64,000 bases of DNA from Garcia nutans (taxonomy: Eukaryota > Streptophyta > Magnoliopsida > Malpighiales > Euphorbiaceae). A program made the translations under genes and the position numbers. The notes below the pieces were generated by a model. The model searched no databases, was not told the origin of the DNA, and saw only the letters and a program-made list of their open reading frames with translations. How positions within the stretch are numbered: the first letter of the stretch is position 1; each line of letters opens with the position of its first letter. Shown piece by piece: positions 10,244-21,672 of the stretch. The stretch is from the NCBI GenBank assembly GCA_947685225.1, contig CANTUV010000024.1, positions 19,672,001-19,736,000 on the forward strand. The letters are read 5' to 3'.

Positions 10244-13200
10244 TTAGGTTCGAGATTCTCTGCCTAAGGAGATTAAAAAAAAAAAAAGAAAGAGATGGAA
10301 ATTTCTAAAAAAAAAATGAAACTTGTGAAATATGCATATGCATTAACATCTAGGTTAGTCTTGGATGTGGCATTATGCGATTTGTGATGTGATATATTTG
10401 AATTACATGAGTTGGATGATAGTGTGTGAATGAGGCTTTACATGAAAGTAAAGCTAGAGAAAGAAATGATATGGAAAAATTTGTATAAGTTTAATTCATA
10501 AATTAAAGAATTGGAGTTTACTTAAGTAAAACTAATTTTGAAATTATTGATTATTGAAATGTGTTTGTGAAATAGGTTATAAGAGAATGAATATGAGAAT
10601 AATGTTGGAAATGAGTTAAAAAAAATCATCAAGATTTAAGTAAGTTCCTCTTCTCTAAAGCTTGGTTCTCTTTCTAATAAAGACTATGTTTGGATTGCTA
10701 AAGAGAGAAAATATTGTTTGATTGTTAAAATGGGTAGAAATGATATTAAAATGAAGAGAGTATGGTGGAATATTGGTTTATTTAGGGTTTGGTTATGTAA
10801 AGTTAAGGTTTTTTAAAAATGGATGATGTTGGTTAATGTGATGAGATATATTAGTGTTGTTTTAATGTAAATATTGTGATTTTAATGTTAGAAATGTGAT
10901 ATGCTTGAGTGTTGTTAAAGCTCATGTTAATGGTGGTAATATATGAAATTTAGATTCTTGAAATGGGCTTTCATAATTGTGAAAATTATGTGTTTTGATG
11001 TTACATTACTATATAAATATTATTTTTAAACTTAAATATTAAAAAAATGAGATTAGTAGATTGAAGTTTAAGTAAAGTAGTAAGTTGATAGTTTGGAGTT
11101 TTAATGAAATTTTAATGAGGATTACTTAGATACTGATAGTTTAATGTATATTAAGCATATGAGCTATTTTGAATGAATAATATTGCTTATGAAAGTACTA
11201 TGTAATGTGTAATATGGTTGATAATATAAAAATTTGTTATGAAATAAAGGGAAATGATTAAGCAAGTGAAAATGAGTTACTTTAGGTAATTAGATTGGAG
11301 ATGATAAAAATGGATATGAAGGGTATGATAAATGCATAGAAAAATGTGAGAGAGATGTCACATTGGAAATGTGACTAAGATTTATGTGAAGTGTTAAAAA
11401 AAAATAATAAGGAAATTATTTAAGAGAAGTACAGTTAAATAAAAAAGATGTTAATCATGTTGTGGTCAGAGTATATATATATGTTGAGTAGATGAATAAC
11501 CTAAGTCATGTTAAAAGAATAAGAAATGATAATGTTCTCTGAAATGTGATAAACGTTAATTTTGTATAGATTGTGTGTAAAAGAGAAATTGAGTATAATT
11601 GTACGATTATGTGTATACATGTATATGGTACGTGAGATGAGTTTTTCAATATGAACACAGTTGTGATATGTAAGAAAATGTGGAAAGTACGTCACATTAT
11701 GAATGTGACTTATGAATGTGTATGTGGATGATTAAAAAAAATGTTATTGTGTGTTTGTTACATTATACAATTACTTGTCCAGTGATATTGAGAATGATAT
11801 TGCATGTATTAGTAGACCTAAAAGAGACTAGGTCTTGACCTGCGTAGAGCTAGGTCATATGATGAAATTGAGATTGAGAATGGACTCGAGCAGTGCTGGA
11901 CGGTGAAATTGTTATTGTAATAACTGAACGTGATGATTATATAGTGTTTTGGGCCCAAAGTATATGCGTATGGAAATGTTCTATGTATATGTGTATAAAT
12001 AAGAGATAGTAAGGAAAAAGGGAAGTATAATGAAGAAAATATGGAAGTGAAAAAAAATGAATGAAAATTTTTGTAGGAGATAGATAAGAAATGGAGTCAT
12101 AAATGGAAATTGTGTAAAATTTGCATATGAACTAATGTGTATAAGTAAGAGATGTTAATGATAATATTGTTGAAACATGAGTTAGGCTAATGATGATCAA
12201 GTGATCAAGAGTAAATTGCTTTGAAACAGAGTTGAAATGTGTTAACTCTATGTGTAGCAAGAGTTTAGAAAATGAATATGTGATCTTTGTGATACGAACT
12301 TAGCATTGTGATTGGAAATGTTTGAAGAAGAATGATAGAGGGGCAGTATTGATTTATAAGCCACAGGTGTGACCATTAATATGCCATGGCCGTATGATTT
12401 GTTTAGTATATCGATCAATTAGTTTTGTTATCCATTGGTATGGGCCTGAGATGACATGATCGTAGGATAGTTTTGGTGAGATTGATAGTTATGCTTCAAG
12501 AAACATGGTCAAGATTTATGGTTTGTATAGTTGTATCTTATAATTTTATGTTAGAAATTTGTTTATAATTATAGAAAGTATGGAAAGAGAAGAGAATTAT
12601 GAAAATGTAATGAGTTATGAATAATGTGATAGGAAAGTGATTATGTACATATAGTAATGGTATGAAAATGTGAGGAGATGATAAATGGAAGAAATTATAA
12701 AACATGACTGAGAGTTATATTGAATATGTTCAAAAATAGTATAATGTGAATAAGTTGATGGAAATGATGTTCAAGTGAATGAACTATGGGTAATGAATAT
12801 GGTATGAGATAATCATGAGAATTATGTGGAAATTGTATAGAGATAATAGAAAAAAAAATATGAATATTGAAAAATAATTTGAAGTGATCTGTTATAAATA
12901 ATCATTTATTTTAGAAAGTTGAAATGATGGATCCGAAGAGACCAGAATTTGAATATAAGTTTGATCTAATAGAGTTAGGTCATATATTGAAATATAATGA
13001 TAAGTTTAAATAAGTTAATTGTTGGCTTGCATCGAATAAGGTTGCGACATTGATATATTGTGATAGTTAGGCTAATTGATCTATATTTCGCTAAGGTTGA
13101 GATTCATTATTGAGATTTAATATGTATAGTTATATTAAGAGTGTCAGAGATATGTGATAATGTATATGATGTAATATTCTGATATGTGTATGGACATGAA

Positions 13201-13838
13201 ATGAGTTAATGTATATCAGTTGTAAATGATTATAAAAGGAAAAGGGTTGATTATCAGTAAAGTAAGTTTAAAGGCATTGTATTAATGTTAATGTTAAGTG
13301 AAGAACATGTTAAAAAAGGAATTAAGTGTATCAGAAATAAGAAAATTGTTATCAATTAAGGTTTGACAAGTGTTTATTTGTAAATATAAGAAAGAGATAG
13401 ATAAACAATGATACAATTCTAAAAATGACTATGGTGACTGGATAGTCAATGTTAAGATATAATTCAATAACCTTTAAATTCAAGGTTAAGAGAGTATATT
13501 TATAAAATGATGAAGTGATAAAATATCTTTAGCATAATAGATGGGAGAGGCATATATACCAATAAGATGAACTGATTCTTGTCTAATGATAATTTGATTG
13601 GTAATATAATAAGTTATCATGATTGCTTTGTTTAGAAAATAATATATATATATATATATATAGTGATGAGTTATGAAATTGGGAGAAGATGATTAACCCT
13701 AAGGGGGAGAGTAGAGGTCATGTGATTTGATGAAATAATAATTTGATAATATGATTAACTTCATATGAAAATTTAAGATGGTATTTTGTTAAGGATGGAT
13801 TATTACCGTACTGGATAATTTCGAGGACGAAATTATTT
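10244..13838 (+). other. Element B interior, non-coding
   Basis: About 3.6 kb of AT-rich sequence has no open frame with homology to gag or pol. It is purine-skewed on this strand (many GAAATG, GTGATA and AGAGTAT words). Several blocks recur, reverse-complemented, in element H (37897-40885), for example TGGAATATTG after AGAGAGTATG, AAGTTAAGGTTTT and GTTAGGTCATAT. Possible roles are a packaging signal, spacer or non-coding RNA; none is shown by the sequence. Confidence 0.75.
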
Positions 13839-13852
13839 AAAGGGGAGAGAAT
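13839..13852 (+). other. Element B polypurine tract
   Basis: AAAGGGGAGAGAAT directly precedes the 3' LTR and is preceded by TTCGAGGACGAAATTATTT. This is the usual plus-strand primer layout at the 3' edge of these chromovirus-type elements; compare 50797-50809. Confidence 0.85.
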
Positions 13853-16816
13853 TGTAATACCCCAATTTTTGATGTACTTTAGAATAGTAGTTACGAGAGA
13901 GTACATTGGTGAAACAGGTAAAGAAAATATAATAAGAGATAGATGTATATGAAGGATGATATATATATATATTATGTATTTGAAAAGTATGAGAAATATA
14001 AATACATATATCAACTTATACACCACATATACATGATGTATAAATTCGTGTAGAAAAAGTTAATTTTAAATAATTAATTAATTAATAAAAATAATGATAA
14101 TAATGACAAGAGAAAGGAGAAATGAAAGTCAAAAGAAGAAAAAATATTATTGGTGGGAAATTTTAGGTGGAAATAATTATATTATTATATATATAAGGAT
14201 GAAAATTTAAAAGAGAGCTTTCTCTCTTTCTTCTTCTTCTTCTTCTTCTTCCTCTTTGAACATGAGAATAGAGAGAGAGAGAAGAGTTTGATTTTGTTCA
14301 TATACACACCAAATTCACAAGAGTCTTAAGAGAATTGAAGGTGGATATTAAAGATTTGGCAAAGAATTCAAGAAAGTGCTCTTTTTCTTGAGCTGATTTT
14401 TATAGATTTTGAGTTTATATGTGATATGGTTAGTGAGAGAAAGTGATGATTAATTGAATAATATGATGATAATGAAATATTGAAGTATATATATATGTTG
14501 AATTGGTGCTTAGATGATGAAAATATGATTATTTGTGAGGATGATGATGAGTAGTTGAAATTAAGGAATAAGGGTGATAAGGAAAAGAGTAAGGGTTTAG
14601 TATAAATGAGTTGGGAATTGAGTAAATTGATACATGGATGATTGTATAAATGAATTATATAATGATTATTATTATGATATGTTGGAGTTATATAAGTGTT
14701 GAATTGATGGGTGAATTATGAATATAAACTAAGATGATGATTAAGGGTGTTGTAGTATTGATTTTGGAATGATTGTGTTCATATGGTTGAGAGTTCGAAA
14801 TGCAAAACTTTTGCCTGACACAACTAGTGACACGGTCATGTCGTTGGGAGTGTCAACGGTGCTGAGTTTAACGTTGATGACATGACCATTAACACGGTCA
14901 TGTCTCTGGACGTGTCGTGGCTACTTTGCGATAAGATAATTGACACGACCATGAACACGCCCGTGTTGTTGGGCATGTCAAAGTTTCTATGAGACAGAAT
15001 GAATGACACGGGCAATAACACACCCATATCATTGTACGTGTCAATGCTTATATATGAATGAGTTAATGACACGGTCATTAACACACCCATGTTGTTGGGC
15101 GTGTCACTTGAGAATAACTTTTTTGTTGTTTTTCATTTGTAATTCCTATTTAAATGATTTGAATGTTAAGAATGCCTTAGAATGTGATACTAAATGGTTG
15201 TTTATGATCACATTTGGTATAGGCATTGAGAGAGAGTAGTTTGCCCAACCTTAGTGTTGAAGGGCAACTTGGAAGAGAAGGTTAGAGGAAGTTTTAAAGC
15301 TTATTTTGGAGTGTTTCCTAAGGTAAGTAGAAACTTTGAATAATTTATTATATTTGCATGACATTTGGACTTAACACATTTTAGTTGGAAAATGTGTTAA
15401 GTTACTTGCTACATTGTTTGTGCATGAGTAATATGATATGATTTGTATAATGTCATAAATGCATCATATGTAATGTGAACTATGTGCAAGATATGATAAT
15501 GATCCAAAACGTTTGGGTAATGCGGTTTATTATGTATACATTAAAGATGGTATGTAAGGCTATTGATGATGGCTATATTGATATAAATGAGATAATTGAG
15601 GCATTGTGCCTAGCTTGATCATGAGAAAATGAGAAAGATATTGATAATGGAATTATGAAAGAATTGTGTGCCTAGTATGTTATTCAATTTTCAGAGTTCT
15701 ATGTTTGGCGGCATGCCTAAGACGTAGCAGTCCCTTGAAGCTGGGTTGGGCTTGGTCCTTGAAGCCTAGTTGGGATGTTACAAAAGGTAGCAGTCCCTTG
15801 AAGCTGGCTTGGGTCTAGTCTTTGAAGCCTAGTTAGGATGTTACATATGAGGTTATCCTCATTTTGATTATGATTTGCCTTTGGGGCTAGACACATGGTG
15901 TCATCTTGGACCGAAGCAGTAACTCTGGGATTTGAACATCATATTAGATTCTTTTAGGCCCATGCTTGTGTTTATTTTTATGTGAATTATGAATTGTAGA
16001 ATAATTGAGCAATATATTAAGATATAATGTTATGAGATATATGATGGTGATCATGGAATGATATGATCGCAATACATATGCAAATTACTAAAAAGGAATG
16101 TGGCTTAAGAAAATATGCTAAATGATGAGAAATGAGTTGTTGAAAGACTTGAGCAGAGTTAAGTCTTGATATTGAAAATGAGATTATGGAAATATAATGT
16201 GATGTGTAATTTGTATATGAGTGTGGAAATTGTGTGTGTTGTTTCATGAATATTATGATAAGCCATCGAATTGTGGCTTATGTTAAAGATATATATAAAT
16301 TATGAAATTAGTGAAAAGATATGAAAAGTGCATCGAAAATGAAAAACATGATAAGAATATGATGATAAATGATGTTAGTAATGTGAGTATGATTTTCTAT
16401 AATGTATATAATATTTTTATGTACTACTAAGCTTTTGAGCTTAGCGAGGTTGTATAAATTGCACAGGTGAGTAGATGGTTGATCTGGGAATCAAATTGTT
16501 ATGCCACGAGAAGAGTAAGAGTATTTCGAGATCAACTAGAAGGTGGTGCATACATGTACAATTTTATTATGTTGTATTTTGATAAAAAATATATATGTAC
16601 AGAAGTGAATTTCGAAAAAGACAATGTAATATATATATATATAATCAAAAGTATAATGGTTTTGTAAATGTTCTTTTATTAAAAATATATAATTGATATG
16701 GAACTAAGGTAAGGGATTTAAACAATACTGAAATGTGACATCCTTGTATTTTATATACGTATTGTATGTATACAGGGTATATGTATAGTACTTATATAGA
16801 GTATATGGGTGTTACA
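13853..16816 (+). repeat. Element B 3' LTR
   Basis: 2964 bp, TGTAATACCCC...GTGTTACA, colinear with 7232-10224 with small indels in the AT and CTT runs. It carries the CG-rich array at 14816-15105 and stem-loop CTAAGCT-TTTG-AGCTTAG at 16427-16444. The right TSD is at 16817-16821. Confidence 0.9.
14816..15105. repeat. CG-rich GACACGG/CGTGTC array in B 3' LTR
   Basis: Second copy of the array at 8221-8510, with the same units and spacers and only a few substitutions (for example CCCGTGTT against CCCATGTT in the last unit). Confidence 0.85.
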
Positions 16817-16821
16817 TCAGT

Positions 16822-17552
16822 AGTTTATTTCAGATGTGGATCACCATATCATTTTATCAGAGACTATCCAAAGCAAACATATGACCGACAGATTGATACA
16901 GCAACATCTAGACTCAGTGTTAGAGGGGTCGTGGTGGTAGAGGTAGTAGCAGGGGTGGTAGACCAAGGTTGGTCAGAGATGAGGTTCTATAGCAGGGAGT
17001 GGACCAGATGATACAGGGCCATCACAGCGGGTATATGTGATGCAGAGGCAGCCAGATACTTCAGCTGTCATAGCTGGCATTTTTATTTTATTTAGCACTT
17101 CAGTTTATGCATTGATAGATCTTGGGTCTACGCATTCATATATTAGTGCATTCATCCTTCTTGTGAGTGATATGCATTCGGAGTTCCTAGGATTTGATTT
17201 ATTAGTTACCAATCCTTTAGGGCACAGTGTCGTAGTTAGCAGAGTGCACCGAGATAGTCCAGTTGTTGTTCATGATGAGGAGCTTTTCGGTGACCTGATT
17301 GAGAAGCCCTTTAGGGAGTATGATTTGATTCTGGGTATGGATTGGTTATCCAGACATGGGGCTGTGGTAGACTGTCAGTGGAAACGTGTTACTCTAAAAA
17401 CACATGATGGAAGAGATGTATTTGTATCTAGTGAGTAGAGACATATCTCATCCTTGCTTATCTTAGCTATATCAGCTAGGAGGATGATCTGGAAGGGGTG
17501 TGAGGCATATCTGACTCATATTGTAGATACTAGAGCAGTGGGGTCTCAGCTT
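16822..17552 (+). pseudogene. gag zinc knuckle and protease remnant
   Basis: This resumes the gag cut at 7231. The zinc knuckle reads YFRCGSPYHFIRDY: the first and last Cys of the CX2CX4HX4C motif are Tyr, so it cannot bind zinc normally. After a Gly/Val-rich stretch comes an aspartic protease (about 17037-17438) with LIDLGSTHSYIS, where the family has D-P/S-G-S, and later ILGMDWLSRHGAVVDC. The frame stops at 17436-17438; a degraded stretch then fuses to LTR text near 17553. RT and integrase are absent, removed by a deletion that joined protease to LTR-b. Confidence 0.82.
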
Positions 17553-18465
17553 GTAGCCCAGTGTGTATATTATTTTCTACCTACGGGCTACACACTGGTT
17601 GTTAAATATAGACCAAAACAACAACTCCAGAATTTGAATATTATATAAGGTCATTTGGGCCCAATGCATGTGAATGTATTAATGTGATGATTTAAAATGA
17701 ATAATGGTTATGATCTAAAATGGAATTGCATGTCACGTTGTAGAGTTTTATGAAACAACATTATGCATTGTCTTCATTAAAGTTTCATTATTATTAGAGT
17801 ATATACCGCTAGAATTTTAGCTTAGCGCAAATGAAATTCATCGTGCAGGTGACAGGGTTGATCCGGTGGATCCAGAGAGTTCATTTAGACCTAGTTAGGT
17901 CTAGACTTGGGTTGATTATTCCTGAAGTGAGATTAGTTGCCATAGGTTTAGAGCCAGCTGTTGACATGTATACATTTTATTTTATGAAACATGACATAAC
18001 TATGTATATTATGTTTACTTATCTGGGAATGTTGCAAACTATGAAGAATTTTGGATAAACTTTTTATGATATAGGGTTGTGTATATGTATATATATATAT
18101 GTACATATTTAAGTATTTTGGGAAAAGTTGGCGGATGTTGAGAAGTTATAGTGAATTGTTTGATTCATTATTATTGGGAGTGTATTTCTTTTGAAAGGTT
18201 GAGTTAATTGATTTTTGGCAACGTCCAAATTACCGATAAAACTCTGGCGAATTTTTTCTAGAGATTTTACTAACTAATTATGTATTTTGGCCCTTAAATC
18301 ATTAGAGAATAATATTATTTATTCATTTAAACTATATTGTAAATTTTGAAATATTTTTATTGAATCTATGGATTTTTTTAAAAGACAATAATAGTGACAT
18401 TTCTTATAGTGTATATGTGTAGTTTACATATGTATTATATGTATATAGGGTATAAGGATGTAACA
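17553..18465 (+). mobile_element. LTR-b: 5'-truncated LTR in front of element A
   Basis: Only the 3' part of the LTR remains, fused on its left to a protease remnant. Its text parallels LTR-a: CAAAACAACAACTC, TCATTTGGGCCCAATGCATG, the degraded stem-loop region near 17809-17850, then GTATATAGGGTATAAGGATGTAACA at the end. A primer site follows at 18473. It serves as the 5' LTR of element A and as the 3' LTR of the partial copy to its left, so the two internal regions were probably in tandem. Confidence 0.75.
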
Positions 18466-18472
18466 TTTATTT

Positions 18473-18484
18473 TGGTATCAGAGC
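18473..18484 (+). other. Element A primer-binding site
   Basis: TGGTATCAGAGC, seven bases after the LTR-b end, is the plant initiator-Met tRNA primer site. Confidence 0.88.
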
Positions 18485-18636
18485 ATAAGTTTGAGGTTCT
18501 CGACCTAGGTGGGTTTTTGGAGAGAGAAAATAGGGATTTTAAATGTGGTTCTAAAGTGTGATACATGCATTTGCACTGGTATTTTATATGATCCTTGATG
18601 TGGCAATCTCTAATGTATTTATAGACATAGGTAAAT

Positions 18637-19920
18637 ATGGCATCTAAGATACACCAGTCCGCTGAGGGGAGTCCTGAGAGTGTAGCTCCAGAAGAGGGTA
18701 GACCTGGAGCTAGTGATGAGACTACTGGGGAGGCATCTACATCAGTGCCAGTCAGATCAGCAGGACAAGGAGAGCTACCAATCTGGATTCAACAGATGGT
18801 GAAGCTGCTTCGTCAGGACCCAGTACAGATACAACAATAGCAACAACAGCTATATCCACCACCGCAAATCAGGAAGTATGATAAGCTAAGGAAGTATGAA
18901 GCCATAGATTTTATAGGTACACTTGATCCAACCGAGGCAAAGCAGTGGCTGGACAGAGTTCAGAGGGTGTTTATCCAGTTACAGGCCACTGTAAAAAGAG
19001 AAGTTTGATTATGCCTTGTCTCTTTAATAGGAGGACACCTATGACTAGTGGAAGACAATTTTGCATGGGTTAGATGATTCACCAGTGTTGACATATACCA
19101 ATTTTCTATAGGAATTTGAGAAGAAGTATGCCCCAGAGAGTACAAAGATGCTAAGAAGAAGGAATTCCCAAGCTTGAAGCAAGAGATGAAGATGGTGACT
19201 GAGTATGAGAAGGATTTCCTTCGGTCGAGCAAGTATGTAGGTAATTTACTATCTAATGAGATTGATAGATGTCAGAGGTTTTAGGAGGGGCTGAGACCGT
19301 CCATCATGTGTCAGGTGGCAGTAGTACAATATGGTGATTTCTCAAGGTTGGTGTCCATTGCCCAAAATGTTGAGAAAGCCCAGAGGCTTGCAGCTGCAGC
19401 TAGACAAGAGAGTAGAGCTAGGAGATCCCAGGGTGAGGTAGCATCTTCATAAATGAAGAGAGGCTGAGGGGCATATCCTTAGAGACTTAGTAGGAGCCAG
19501 GGCAAACCTGGCAGATCATCACAACAGCAGAGACAGAGACCAGTAGCCTCAGTGGCTAGTGCCCCGACCCGAGTATCCCAGAGGCCTATTCTACCTACTT
19601 GTGCTCAGTGTGGTATGGCGCATGGAGGTGTTTGTTGGAGGACTGGCGCATCATCGGTTTGTTTCAGATGTAGATCACCAGATCATTTTATCAGAGATAG
19701 TCTAGAGCCAACATATGACAGACAGATTGATACAACAACATATAGACCTGGTGTCAGAAGGCGTTGTGGTGGTAGAGGTAGTGGCAGGGGTGGTAGACCA
19801 GGGTACGGTCAGAGAGGAGGTTCTACAGTAGGGAGTAGACTAGATAATGCAGGGCCATCACAGAGGATATATGTGATGCAGAAGCAGCAGATGCTTCAGT
19901 TGTCATAGCAGGTATTTTTA
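18637..19920 (+). pseudogene. Element A gag, broken
   Basis: The start MASKIHQSAEGSPESVAPEEG matches the gag N-termini of F and C. A capsid-like domain follows (KYDKLRKYEAIDF, then EAKQWLDRVQRVFIQLQA). A TAG at 18838-18840 replaces a Gln codon in a Gln run, there is a frameshift near 18993, and further stops replace Gln and Trp codons (near 19027 and 19045). The zinc knuckle near 19658-19700 reads CFRCRSPDHFIRDS, so the last Cys is lost. The C-terminal part is Arg/Gly-rich. Gag would form the retrotransposon particle; this copy is dead. Confidence 0.85.
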
Positions 19921-21672
19921 CTTTATTTGGCACTTTAGTTTATGCATTGATAGACCCAGGGTCGACACATTTATACATCAGTGCATCCGTCCTATCTGTG
20001 AGTGATATGCATTTAGAGTCCCTAGGATTTGATGTATTGGTTACCAATCCTTTAAGGCACAATGTCATAGTTAGTAGAGTGTGCCGAGATAGTCCAGTTA
20101 TTGTTCATGATGATGAGTTTTTTGGCAACCTGATTGAGATGCCCTTTAGGGAGTATGATCTGATTCTGGGTATGGGTTGATTATCCAGACATGGGGCTGG
20201 GGTAGACTATCAATGAAAATATGTTACTCTAAAAACACATGATGGAAGAGATGTAGTGGTATCTAGTGAGTAGAGACATATCTCATCCACGCTTATCTCA
20301 GCTATATCAGTTAGGAGGATGATCCGGAAGGGGTGTGAGTCATATCTAGCTCATGTTGTAGATACCAGAGTAGTTTGGTCACATCTTGATAGTACACCTA
20401 TGGTTGTCAAGTTTCCAATTATTTTTCCTGATGAGTTGCCAAGGTTACCTCCTGAGAGAGAGGTCGAGTTTGGTATCGCTCTGATTCTTGGTACCACTCC
20501 CATCTTTATTACCCCTTATTCAATGACACCTGCAGAATTGAAGGAGTTGAAGGTACAGTTACAGGAGTTGCTTGATAAAGGGTTTATCCACCCTAGTGTC
20601 TCACTGTGGGGAGCACCAGTACCATTTATGAAGAAGAAGGATGGCACCTTGAGATTATGCATTGACTACTGGCAGCTGAATAAGGTGACCATCAAGAACA
20701 ATTATCCACTACCTCATATAGATGATCTCTTTGATCAGTTGAAGGGAGTAGCAATATTCTCTAAGATTGCTCTGAGATTATGGTACCATCAGCTGAGAGT
20801 TAGAGATGTAAATGTATCCAAGACTTCTTTTCACAATAGGTATGGGCATTATGAGTTCCTGGTAATGCCATTTGGACTGACAAATGCACCGGCAGCATTC
20901 ATGGATTTGATGAATAAGATCTTTTGACCGTATCTAGATCAGTTTGTGATAGTTTTCATTGATGATATTTTGGTGTATTCACGTAATAAGGAAGATCATG
21001 ATAGGCATTTGTGGATTATACTGCAGACATTGAGAGAGAAGTAGTTATATACTAAGCTGCCTAAGTGTGAGTTTTGGCTGAATCAGATGACTTTCCTCGG
21101 ACATATGGTGCCGGCAGAGGGTATTAGATTTGATCCAAGTAAAGTCGAGGCCATCTTGAATTGGAGTCCACCAAAGAATGTGACAGAAGTTAGAAATTTT
21201 CTGGGTTTGGCAGACTATTACCATTAATTTGTGAAGGGCTTTTCTATGATAGCCACACAACTTACCAGATTACTTTGAAAAGGAGTTAAATTTGTGTTGA
21301 CAAATCGGTGTCATGCTAGTTTTGAGCAGTTGAGAGACATGTTGACTCAGGCTCCTGTCCTTATCTTGCTAGTGGAAGGTAAATCCTATGTGATATACAG
21401 TGATGCTTCACATAGTGGTTTAGGCTGTGTTCTGATGCAGGAGGGTAGAGTTATTGCTTATGCATCCCGACAATTGAAGCCTCACGAGTTAAATTACCCA
21501 ACTCATGATTTAGAGCTGACAACCATAGTTTTTACACTGAAGATTTGGCGACATTATTTATATGGGTAGAAATATTTTATTTATATGGATCATAAGAGTT
21601 TAAAGTACCTAGGTGTTCAGAAAGAGTTAAATCTTCGGCAAAAAAGGTGGTTGGAGTTGATAAAAGACTATG
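19921..21672 (+). pseudogene. Element A pol: protease, RT, RNase H (part 1)
   Basis: Protease starts with ALIDPGSTHLYIS (about 19943-19982). RT follows (20319-21060): FMKKKDGTLRLCIDYWQLNKV, then FSKIALRLWYHQL, where the first catalytic Asp of the family KIDL motif is Ala; FIDDILVYS still carries the DD pair. RNase H has YSDASHSGLG and DLELTTIVF. Stops at 20178, 20925 and 21567, among others, break the frame. Element F interrupts it at 21673 inside the RNase H/connection region (WLELIKDY). The same reading continues at 42925. Confidence 0.87.

Larger units (their letters stand above)
7232..16816 (+). mobile_element. Element B: complete non-coding LTR retrotransposon (LARD-like)
   Basis: Two LTRs of nearly 3 kb (7232-10224 and 13853-16816) start TGTAATACCC and end in TTACA. 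The interior has a primer site and polypurine tract but no gag or pol. A perfect 5-bp TSD, TCAGT, lies at 7227-7231 and 16817-16821, and the interrupted gag resumes directly after it. Its size, intact ends and empty 3.6-kb interior fit a large retrotransposon derivative (LARD). Its edge signals (TTCGAGGACGAAATTATT before the polypurine tract) resemble those of Tekay/Del chromoviruses, so such an element probably supplied its proteins (inference). Element H is a reverse-oriented relative. Confidence 0.92.
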
